Shown here piece after piece: positions 7,701 to 12,785 of a stretch of 12,785 bases of DNA. A program made the position numbers and the translations under genes. Source of the DNA: Desulfobacteraceae bacterium (GTDB lineage: Bacteria > Desulfobacterota > Desulfobacteria > Desulfobacterales > SURF-15). Location: contig QZKK01000110.1 of NCBI GenBank assembly GCA_003599475.1, positions 1 to 12,785 on the forward strand. Direction: 5' to 3'. How positions within the stretch are numbered: position 1 is the first letter of the stretch; each line of letters begins with the position of its first letter. Below the pieces are notes generated by a model. That model saw nothing but the letters and a program-made list of their open reading frames with translations. It ran no database searches and was not told the origin of the DNA.

Positions 7701-7916
7701 GGCGCCGGTGCCCAAAATGCCATAGGGACCGCGGTGGTTGGCGGAGTGGTGACCTCGACCGTCCTGGCGACGATATTTGCGCCTCTTTTTTATGTGTTGA
7801 TCTATAGAATGTTTGGAAAGCACCGAAAGCGGGAGATAGCCGGTACCGTTGAAGTAAGCATCAGGAGATCGACGGTAAATACTTCAGAAGCCGAGGTGAG
7901 TCGCATCGGCATTTAA
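4701..7916 (+). CDS. RND multidrug efflux transporter (AcrB/HAE1 family)
   Basis: Encodes 1071 residues from ATG 4701, preceded by CGGAGG (4688-4693). An upstream in-frame start at 4620 would overlap the adaptor and lacks the family N-terminus, so it is rejected. The protein opens with the hallmark MLSKFFLDRPVFAWVIAIIL and has the usual 12 membrane segments and two large periplasmic loops. Proton-relay residues are present: Asp408-Asp409 in LVDDAIVVVENVER, Lys946 in GLTTKNAILIVQFA and Arg978 in LRLRPIIMTS, matching AcrB D407/D408, K940 and R971. The length is close to AcrB (1049); the extra residues are a polar C-terminal tail (about 1040-1071). It should act as a proton-driven trimer in the inner membrane, exporting hydrophobic or amphiphilic compounds. 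The substrate cannot be inferred from sequence alone. Confidence 0.96.
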   Translation: MLSKFFLDRPVFAWVIAIILMVAGLLAIYQLPISQYPPIAPPSIAITAFYPGGSAETVENSVTQLIEQKMTGFDKMLYLSATSDSSGASRVELTFAPGTDPDLAWSQVQNKLQLAMASLPEVVQRQGVKVSKSTRNYLLIAGLISEDASMDLNDLQDYAQSSLEKVLSRVPGVGEVEVFGSQYAMRVWLNPDKLTNFGMTVQDVITALKAYNVEVSAGQFGGAPAAPDQRLNASIVVQNLLRTPAEFAAIPLRTNPDGSIVRIRDVGRTELGAESSDVEVRYNNMPSTALAIRQAAGANALATADAIRAKVKEISPFFPPGLKVVYPYDTTPFVRVAIDEVVKTLFEAILLVFLVMYLFMGNMRATLIPTIAVPVVLLGTFAVLGLFGFSINMLTMFAMVLAIGLLVDDAIVVVENVERIMSEEGLSPREATAKSMDQITSALIGIGLVLSAVFGPMAFFAGSTGVIYRQFSVTIIASMLLSVVVALILTPVLCASLLKPVTRGHAPADKAVFFLRPFFRWFDRVFMHTRDAYVKLVGRSIAHKTRYVLIFLLIVVAMGFLFKRMPTAYLPDEDQGMMMVQAILPANSTLEQTKAVMQNVRDYFLEHEKDAVEVVMSIAGSGFSNRGQNSGMAFVQLKDWELRDRPDLKVGAVAGRAMKEFSKIRNAMVFAFAPPAVIELGSAKGFDFQLLDRGGMGHAGLMAARNELLGLAAKDPVLTKVRPNGLEDVSQYRIDVDWEKAGALGVPITSIHNTISAAFGSAYVNDFIQGGRIKRVFVQADAPYRMLPTDLKKLYVRNAAGKMVPFYSFASGGRWTSGSPKLERFNGFPSINILGETAQGRSSGEAMQAMEEFVSKLPQGVGFDWNGLSFQERMAGGQTGPLYAFSILVIFLCLAALYESWPIPISILMALPLGAIGGVISSSLRGLPNDVYFQIGLLTTLGLTTKNAILIVQFARARVDEGAGLVEATLEASKLRLRPIIMTSMAFGFGVLPMALATGAGAGAQNAIGTAVVGGVVTSTVLATIFAPLFYVLIYRMFGKHRKREIAGTVEVSIRRSTVNTSEAEVSRIGI

Positions 7917-8215
7917 AGTCTGTACGAATCCTCGGATTCTGTCACTTGTACAGGTATTTCGGAACGCGGTCATCCATAAAGCTCCAGTGAGAAGAAAATT
8001 ATGCCCGCTCTTCCAGGTGTCAGGTGTCAGCCGCCCCGCTCTATGCCCTCTGCTCTTTGCCATTATAATCTGCGTGTATCTGCGGCTGAAAAACTTGAAT
8101 GTGGGAACTGGCGCCAGATCCGATCCATCGACTATATCCTTCATCCATAGTATCTTTATCCGATCGCGGTTTTATGATCGCAATTCGGCTTTTTTTCCTT
8201 TAGGAAGTTAGCCCG
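7917..8215. other. Intergenic region between the RND pump and the phosphatase gene
   Basis: No gene is supported in these 299 bases. Just after the pump stop is a nested inverted repeat: outer arms CTGTAC (7920-7925) and GTACAG (7948-7953), inner hairpin GAATC-CTCG-GATTC (7926-7939). It has no T-run, so it may be an operator or RNA hairpin rather than a terminator. CAGGTGT is repeated in tandem at 8014-8027, a heptamer repeat like those at 2683. A TATAAT at 8064-8069 lacks a good -35 box. A seven-T run lies just before the ribosome binding site of the next gene. Confidence 0.5.
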
Positions 8216-10366
8216 ATGAAGATTCGGATGAAGCTTTTCATAATCCTGCTGATATTCAGTCTGGTTCCGCTGTTGGCCATTGCCGATTTCGGGAGGCGGG
8301 GTATCCGTAAGCTGGGCCGGGCTGTCCACGAAAAGACAACCAGCACTTTGGCAACACTGGCCTGTGAGTCGCTGCTGCAGACCTCGGAAAATTCAGCAAA
8401 GATGGTAAAGCTTTCGAAGCAATCCCTTGAGTATGCCCTCTCTTCTCTGGCCTATGAAGCCGAGCGCATACTTGCAGAGGACTCTCCTGGAATACCCGGA
8501 AAGATGTATCTTTCCGAAGATTATGACAATGCGTCAAGAGCACCGGCGGATTTTGCACCTTCGTCAAGATACCTCAAGAAAAAAAAAGAAGGCCTTCTCG
8601 AACCGGCATCGATCAGCATGAATCATCCGGTTTTTTATCTGGCGCCGGGGATATCTCAGGAAGCGGTAAAGGGAGATATGGCTCGACTGGTTCGTCTGAC
8701 GCCTACGTTCAGGAACATTTTCCCGGAATTCAAGAATTTAGTCTATTGGATGTATGTCAGCCTTGAAAGCGGCATCCATCTATCCTACCCCGGCCATGGC
8801 GGTTATCCGGCCTCATATGACCCGAGAGTGCGCTCATGGTACCAAGGGGCCAAGGATCGAACGGGGTGGGTGCCGCCTATCGTCGATGCCACTTCAGAAC
8901 GCGTCATCCTGACGGCATGCCGGAGAATATACGGCCCGGACGGATCCATGATCGGTGTCGCCGCATTGGACGTATTGATGACGGATGTTTTGCAGGAAAG
9001 CGAGCTTTTGGCGCTATGGTCCTCGAAGATGAACGTGATATTTGTGGCAATGGCACCCCATCCCGAGACGCAGAAACAAGGGTTACGCATCTTGGCCCAA
9101 AAAGACTACCAGGACAAGGCAGGCTCATGGAAGAGTCTGGTCGAATTCGAATGGCTCACCGCAGAGAACCCAGACAAACTGCTGACGGTCATCGAGGATC
9201 TGAAAGAAAAAAAGTCCGGCTACGTCGACATGCCCTATAATGGGATCGAATCCTTCTGGGCCTATTCCCCCATATCCGAAGACACCCATTTTATCCTGGC
9301 AGTCCCGAAATCGGTGGTCATGACCCTTCCCGGACAGGCAGCCGAAAGCGTCGATATGATTATCCGGGAGCAACGTATTTTGGCCGCGATAGATGCAGCG
9401 GTGGTGCTCATTGTCGTAATCGCTGCGGCATTGATCATATCGAACCGGATCACTCGACCGATGATGGAGATTTCCCAAGCCGCCGATCGGCTCTCGAGAG
9501 GAGATTTCTCGGTTCGCATCAACCTGCATACCGGAGATGAAAGGGATCAGGTGGTCGATGCATTCAATGAAATGATTCCGAAGCTTGAAGATCAACTCCG
9601 AATCCATCGTTCCCTCCATTTTGCCACCGAAGTCCAGCAAAGGCTTCTACCACAGATCACGCCCAGGGTAGCGGGATTAGATATTGCCGGCACAAGCATC
9701 TATTGCGACGAGACCGGAGGGGACTATTTTGATTATCTGAATTTTGAAAATCCCGGCTGCATCAGTGTGATCATCGGAGACGTGGCAGACCATGGCGTGC
9801 CTTCGGCACTATTGATGGCCTCGGCAAGAGCGCTCATCCGGCAGCGTTCTACACAGCCCGGTAAAATCGCTGAAATCATGTCAGACATCAATCGTCAAAT
9901 GAGCTTGGATGTCAGCCGATCCGGCCAATTCATGACGCTCATTTATATGACGATCGACCGGCAAAAGGATCAGTTGCGGTGGGTCCGTGCGGGGCACGAT
10001 CCGGCCATCCTTTACGATCCAGCGGCCGATGTATTCGAGCAATTGAGGGGCAGCGGTATTGCCGTCGGCATCGATGAGAAATGGCAGTATGAGGAGAATG
10101 AACGAACCGGTATTGCTCAGGGACAGATCATTCTTCTCGGAACCGACGGTATCTGGGAAGCCCGCAATCCGAGTGGAAAAATGTTCGGTAAAGGGGCCGT
10201 ATACGATGTGATTCGAAATCATGCGGCAGAAAGTGCAGACCGGATCATGAACGCGATAATCGATGCGGTGAATCGATTTCAAGGGGCAGAAAGGCCTGAA
10301 GATGACGTTACCATCATCGTGATAAAAATTGTCGAAAACCTCCTCGGCAATAACGAACCCGCTTAG
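8216..10366 (+). CDS. Membrane sensor PP2C phosphatase: dCache-HAMP-SpoIIE (RsbU-like)
   Basis: Encodes 716 residues. ATG 8216 follows AGGAAG about 8 bases upstream. A first membrane helix (about 7-23) leads into a large periplasmic dCache sensor. Its signature is YDPRVRSWYQGAKDR (201-215), then PPIVDATSERVILT and the GVAALDVLMTDV end (247-258). A second membrane helix (about 392-409) is followed by a HAMP domain (410-462) and a PP2C-type SpoIIE phosphatase domain (about 485-705). Metal-binding aspartates are in place: GGDYFDY (Asp503, Asp506), IGDVADHG (Asp522), TDGIWEAR (Asp644) and PEDDVTI (Asp696-Asp697). The protein should sense a small periplasmic ligand and dephosphorylate a Ser/Thr-phosphorylated protein, typically an anti-sigma antagonist. 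No antagonist, anti-sigma or sigma gene is adjacent, so the partner lies elsewhere. Separated by about 300 bp from the efflux operon, it is probably transcribed on its own. Confidence 0.93.
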   Translation: MKIRMKLFIILLIFSLVPLLAIADFGRRGIRKLGRAVHEKTTSTLATLACESLLQTSENSAKMVKLSKQSLEYALSSLAYEAERILAEDSPGIPGKMYLSEDYDNASRAPADFAPSSRYLKKKKEGLLEPASISMNHPVFYLAPGISQEAVKGDMARLVRLTPTFRNIFPEFKNLVYWMYVSLESGIHLSYPGHGGYPASYDPRVRSWYQGAKDRTGWVPPIVDATSERVILTACRRIYGPDGSMIGVAALDVLMTDVLQESELLALWSSKMNVIFVAMAPHPETQKQGLRILAQKDYQDKAGSWKSLVEFEWLTAENPDKLLTVIEDLKEKKSGYVDMPYNGIESFWAYSPISEDTHFILAVPKSVVMTLPGQAAESVDMIIREQRILAAIDAAVVLIVVIAAALIISNRITRPMMEISQAADRLSRGDFSVRINLHTGDERDQVVDAFNEMIPKLEDQLRIHRSLHFATEVQQRLLPQITPRVAGLDIAGTSIYCDETGGDYFDYLNFENPGCISVIIGDVADHGVPSALLMASARALIRQRSTQPGKIAEIMSDINRQMSLDVSRSGQFMTLIYMTIDRQKDQLRWVRAGHDPAILYDPAADVFEQLRGSGIAVGIDEKWQYEENERTGIAQGQIILLGTDGIWEARNPSGKMFGKGAVYDVIRNHAAESADRIMNAIIDAVNRFQGAERPEDDVTIIVIKIVENLLGNNEPA

Positions 10367-10502
10367 TGATTTGTTGTCTGGTGTCCGCTGCAAATCAAGC
10401 CGGTAAATAGTTTGGACGAATCAGATGGGTTCAGATTAACACGGGCATTTTTAAGCAAGTAGAAAAATGTCGTTCTCGTAAAAACTCGAGAACTGCTTAT
10501 AT
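10367..10502. other. Spacer between the phosphatase gene and the REP/MITE element
   Basis: Non-coding. It contains an AT-rich inverted repeat, CATTTTT (10446-10452) with AAAAATG (10463-10469), that could form a weak hairpin. CGTAAAAA (10477-10484) is inverted relative to TTTTTACG (10608-10615) on the far side of the repeat element. No promoter was identified with confidence. Confidence 0.4.
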
Positions 10503-10596
10503 CGTCATTCCGGCGAAAGCCGGAATCCAGTGTTTTCAATAAGTTCTGGACTCCGGCTGCAGTTTATCCCGCACTCGATGCGGGGCCGGAGTGACG
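10503..10596. repeat. REP/MITE-like hairpin element, copy 2
   Basis: Bounded by CGTCATTCCGGC and GCCGGAGTGACG, which are inverted repeats with one mismatch. It contains a perfect hairpin ATTCCGGC-GAAA-GCCGGAAT (10507-10526) and a second hairpin CCCGCA-CTCGA-TGCGGG (10568-10584). A wider inverted pair CGTAAAAA/TTTTTACG flanks it (10477-10484 and 10608-10615), so the mobile or duplicated unit may be about 140 bp. It shares the left end and orientation with the element at 887 but diverges internally. No coding capacity. Confidence 0.8.
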
Positions 10597-10657
10597 TGTT
10601 TTGGGCCTTTTTACGGGTTCATCAAAAATCAGTTTCAATCGATCAGAGGAATTTAAG

Positions 10658-11365
10658 ATGACCGATGACATCCTCATGTGCATTCGCCGAGAACTCAAGC
10701 AGCACATCGATCCCGGCATGGCGGCGAGCGGAGAGCGGTTTTTCAAAGAGAAAGTCACCTTTTACGGCGTGAAAACCGCGGTTGTAGCAAAGATTGCCAA
10801 AAACCATTTTAAGACACTGAAAGGGAGAAGCAGGCAGGATGTATTTGCGTTGTGTGAAGCGCTTTTCCAATCCGACTACAACGAGGAGGCATGGATTGCC
10901 TGCGAATGGGCGCACGGTTTGCGCAGACAGTATCAGCCAGACGATTTCCAGACATTTGAAGGATGGATGAATTCATACATCAACAACTGGGCAAAATGCG
11001 ATACGCTCTGCAATCATGCGATCGGTGCGTTCGTCGATCAGTACCCGCAATTCATCGAGAAGCTCAAGGGGTGGACGAAATCGAAAAACCGATGGATGAG
11101 GCGCGGAGCCGCGGTGTCGTTGATCGTTCCGGCAAGGCGGGGAAAGTTTCTCCCGGATATTTTCGAAATCGCTGACATGCTGCTGAAGGATGAAGACGAT
11201 CTGGTGCGGAAAGGTTACGGCTGGATGCTCAAGGCGGCGAGTCAGGCGCACCAGAAGGAGGTCTTCGATTATGTGGTGAAAAATAAAAGACAAATGCCCC
11301 GGACCGCACTTCGTTATGCCATCGAAAAGATGCCGCAGGATTTAAAGAAAGAAGCAATGAAGTGA
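10658..11365 (+). CDS. DNA alkylation repair glycosylase, AlkD family
   Basis: Encodes 235 residues from ATG 10658, with AGAGGA at 10645-10650. A TTG start at 10601 is rejected because it would begin within the flank of the repeat element and has no ribosome binding site. The length matches AlkD of Bacillus cereus (237). The protein is all-helical and reads as HEAT-like repeats. Residues matching the AlkD active-site set are visible: Trp111 and Asp115 in NNWAKCD, Arg148/149 in WMRRGAAVS, and Trp189 in YGWMLK. These enzymes remove positively charged alkylated bases (3-methyladenine, 7-methylguanine and bulky adducts) without flipping the base out. The function is base excision repair in the cytoplasm. 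The catalytic Asp and aromatic residues are kept, so it is likely active. The gene follows the REP/MITE element directly. Confidence 0.93.
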   Translation: MTDDILMCIRRELKQHIDPGMAASGERFFKEKVTFYGVKTAVVAKIAKNHFKTLKGRSRQDVFALCEALFQSDYNEEAWIACEWAHGLRRQYQPDDFQTFEGWMNSYINNWAKCDTLCNHAIGAFVDQYPQFIEKLKGWTKSKNRWMRRGAAVSLIVPARRGKFLPDIFEIADMLLKDEDDLVRKGYGWMLKAASQAHQKEVFDYVVKNKRQMPRTALRYAIEKMPQDLKKEAMK

Positions 11366-11652
11366 TTTCGGCACCCGCTACCGAGGGGCTTGAAAGCTCG
11401 TTCCATTTTATGCTCGGCGATTCTCCCGCCGGCATCGAGAGGCTGAACGGAATCGCGACTCTTATTATCACCATAGGCGAAAGCCTGAAGAATTTGGGCA
11501 AGAGCTTTCACCCGCTTGCCAATAATCCGGTTGAAATTCGAGCCGCGGCTGATATGATGCGGGCGATGAGACTGCATGGACTTTGCATGCGGTCCTTTTC
11601 CCGTACCCTGAACCGGACCGGTTCGGGGAAGAAACCAAGTCAGCAGGGGTAA
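11362..11652 (+). CDS. Doubtful 96-codon open frame after the AlkD gene
   Basis: A GTG at 11362 overlaps the AlkD stop codon (GTGA), which would allow translational coupling. The 96-residue product matches nothing I recognise. It begins MISAPATEGLESSFHFMLGD and ends in a basic tail. The codons read more like a shadow or decayed gene than the neighbours: no good ribosome binding site, mixed third positions, and similarly long open frames on the opposite strand (11314-11577). It could equally be decayed coding sequence from the minus strand. It is listed because it fills the 316-bp gap between two firm genes. Confidence 0.2.
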   Translation: MISAPATEGLESSFHFMLGDSPAGIERLNGIATLIITIGESLKNLGKSFHPLANNPVEIRAAADMMRAMRLHGLCMRSFSRTLNRTGSGKKPSQQG

Positions 11653-11681
11653 ATGACATTTTTCAGAAAGGAAAAACCGTT

Positions 11682-12077
11682 ATGAGCAAAGCGACGATCG
11701 TTTTCGACCATGTCCATCTCGTCAGCACGGACCCGAACGCGACCGCATCCTGGTACGTTGATAAGCTGGGAGGGAAGATCACCGGCAGCGGCGAAGTCGG
11801 CGGCGCCCCGCAGATTTACGTGACCTTTGAAGGCGCCGTGCTCATCGTCCGCGGTGAGAGGCCCGGGGAGCGGGCGACCGGCAAGCAGGGCCTGACCTGG
11901 GGCGCGGATCATTTCGGATTCCACGTGCAGGGTGATTTCGACGGGTTCTGCGACAACCTCAAGTCAAAAGGGGTGGTCTTTACCCGAGGACCGGTAGACT
12001 TCAGCCCGAGCCTCCGACTGGCATTCATCGAAGCCCCTGACGGCGTGAGTATCGAGCTGCTCCAGCGCCGAGGCTAG
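11682..12077 (+). CDS. VOC superfamily (glyoxalase-fold) protein
   Basis: Encodes 131 residues from ATG 11682, with AGAAAGGA at 11665-11672. A longer frame from 11583 lacks a ribosome binding site and any family similarity. Two beta-alpha-beta-beta-beta modules are visible: FDHVHLVSTDPNATASWYVD...LG (8-30) through IYVTFEGAVLIVRGE, and ADHFGFHVQGDFDGFCDNLKSKG (75-97) through FIEAPDGVSIELLQR. Candidate metal ligands are His10 or His12, His77 and Glu125, the usual positions for the fold. Members include lyases, dioxygenases and antibiotic-binding proteins; which of these applies here cannot be told. There is no signal peptide. It is probably transcribed separately, as the gap to the AlkD gene is over 300 bp. 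Confidence 0.88.
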   Translation: MSKATIVFDHVHLVSTDPNATASWYVDKLGGKITGSGEVGGAPQIYVTFEGAVLIVRGERPGERATGKQGLTWGADHFGFHVQGDFDGFCDNLKSKGVVFTRGPVDFSPSLRLAFIEAPDGVSIELLQRRG

Positions 12078-12258
12078 CGGCCCCGGCCTGCGGGTGCATG
12101 TCAAGGTAAATTTTGCTTGCCTATGCTACCCATTGAGCAAATCAGCGGCGGGCTATAAGGCGAAGCCCTCCTGAAATCTCAAAAGTTGAAAATGCACTGA
12201 TGCTGAAAAACGCCCTGGTATTAGCCGTCTGGGGTGAACGCCGTGTTGTAACTTAACT
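12078..12258. other. Non-coding stretch of unknown origin next to gene debris
   Basis: No gene is supported. It contains the hairpin GGGCT-N9-AGCCC (12150-12168) and an imperfect inverted pair TTTGCT/AGCAAA near 12110-12141. The texture is lower in GC than the upstream genes. It borders the truncated HigA-like fragment, so it may contain the end of an inserted element, but I cannot identify one. Confidence 0.35.
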
Positions 12259-12336
12259 TCAGTGTAAATCAGCTTGATCCAGCCGGTATTGGGTGATTCC
12301 CATATGCTCCGAAAATTCCTCCATGAGAATTTCGCT
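12259..12336 (-). pseudogene. HigA-type antitoxin N-terminal fragment
   Basis: On the minus strand the frame reads SEILMEEFSEHMGITQYRL before drifting to DQADLH and TGA (12259-12261). The first 19 residues closely follow the start of HigA/VapI-type XRE antitoxins (pattern PGEILLEEFLEPMGITQYRLAK). The rest of the helix-turn-helix and dimerisation region is absent, and no intact start precedes it: the expected first residues would fall inside the isochorismatase-like reading frame. It is therefore a fragment cut at both ends. The identification rests on about 15 matching residues, so it is good but not certain. Confidence 0.6.
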
Positions 12337-12337
12337 T

Positions 12338-12706
12338 CTATCCCAAACCTGCGATGAAATCATCTGTGCTGATTACCTTTGCGTACACCGCTGCTAACGC
12401 CGCCAGAAAAGCTGCCTGGACTTGCCTAGCGGGAACTATGTCGCTATTAAAAGAGAGGGTTCTGGTTGCACATGCGTCGTGCAAAACTGTGCACTGAAAA
12501 CCATGGTCGAATGCGGCACGAGTGGTTGCATCGACACACATGTGGGTCATCATGCCAGCGATAGCTACATGGGTTACGTTCTTCCTTTTTAGATGCTCTA
12601 GCAGGGAAGTGTCCCGGAACGAGTTTGGATGGTGCTTCTGGATTACCGGTTCACCGGCAACTGGTTCGACATTGGCGTGGATTCCAACGGGAGCATTACC
12701 AGTTTG
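12338..12706 (-). pseudogene. Isochorismatase-family cysteine hydrolase, N-terminus missing
   Basis: The open minus-strand frame reads, in order, GIHANVEPVAGEPVIQKHHP, NSFRDTSLLEHL, THVAIAGMMTHMCVDATTR and AAFDHG...LHDACATR, ending DDFIAGLG before TAG at 12338-12340. This is the C-terminal two thirds of an isochorismatase-like hydrolase. The catalytic Lys (QKHHPNSF) and Cys (HMCVDATTR) are present. The N-terminal strand with the catalytic Asp (usually VIDVQ) is missing: the frame meets TAA at 12707-12709 and no ATG, GTG or TTG lies between it and the internal Met-Met at 12548-12553. Similarity stops around 12695. The product from the internal Met (71 residues) would lack two of the three catalytic residues. 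I regard it as a broken gene. Confidence 0.8.
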
Positions 12707-12713
12707 TTAATGG

Positions 12714-12735
12714 TTTCCGACTGCCTTGTCGGAAA
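12714..12735. repeat. Perfect hairpin beside the isochorismatase breakpoint
   Basis: TTTCCGAC (12714-12721), loop TGCCTT, and GTCGGAAA (12728-12735) form a perfect 8-bp inverted repeat followed by more A residues. It lacks a T-run on the correct side for a terminator in either direction. It lies within 10-20 bp of where the isochorismatase similarity ends. Confidence 0.5.
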
Positions 12736-12785
12736 AAAATCACAGAAATACAAAAAAAGCTCTGGACATTCCATTGGATCACCTG

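Noticed and set aside
8064..8069. TATAAT as the -10 box of the phosphatase gene
   Set aside because: There is no acceptable -35 hexamer at 16-18 bp, and it lies 147 bp before the gene, so the evidence is too weak for a promoter call.
8173..8203. Possible terminator before the phosphatase gene (weak stem plus seven-T run)
   Set aside because: The stem is short and interrupted, and the T-run lies only about 12 bases before the start codon. It is more likely part of the ribosome binding leader.
12251..12257. ACTTAAC as a possible integron attC core (RYYYAAC)
   Set aside because: No matching GTTRRRY partner with the L-box fold was found at a suitable distance, so the short match is likely chance.

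Overview
The window looks like chromosomal DNA of a Gram-negative bacterium, most likely a Desulfobacterota (deltaproteobacterial) species. This is an inference from the style of the genes: a GAF-AAA+-Fis sigma-54 activator, a dCache-HAMP-PP2C phosphatase, small acidic or unclassified proteins, and intergenic repeats built on GTCATTCCGGC hairpins. No rRNA or tRNA was seen.

Layout. (1) Bases 1-482 are debris. A type I-E-like CRISPR repeat lies at the left edge with one 32-bp spacer and a decayed second repeat. A trpS pseudogene follows, keeping only the first ~38 and last ~34 codons. (2) 483-1037 holds a small helical protein gene with a strong ribosome binding site, a long hairpin terminator, and a hairpin-rich REP/MITE-like element. 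(3) 1038-7916 is the core. A sigma-54 activator gene on the minus strand is divergent from a three-gene plus-strand operon: an unclassified 114-aa protein, an AcrA-type lipoprotein adaptor, and an AcrB/HAE1-type RND pump. The 385-bp gap between them carries a near-consensus -24/-12 promoter, two direct 11-bp repeats one 22-bp period apart upstream of it, and two heptamer tandem arrays. (4) 8216-10366 is a membrane sensor phosphatase of the RsbU/SpoIIE class. (5) 10503-11365 has a second REP/MITE copy and an AlkD-type DNA glycosylase. (6) 11682-12077 is a VOC/glyoxalase-fold protein. (7) 12078-12785 is debris on the minus strand: an isochorismatase-family gene without its N-terminus, abutting a short HigA-antitoxin-like fragment.

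How the genes fit together. The best-supported system is a sigma-54-controlled RND efflux operon. The divergent activator would sense a ligand through its GAF domain, bind the upstream direct repeats and switch on the -24/-12 promoter. That promoter would transcribe the 114-aa protein, the adaptor and the pump as one message: the first two genes overlap by 17 bp, and the pump starts 13 bp after the adaptor. No outer-membrane channel and no TetR/MarR-type repressor is present, so an outer-membrane factor encoded elsewhere would be needed. The phosphatase and the AlkD and VOC genes look like independent units.
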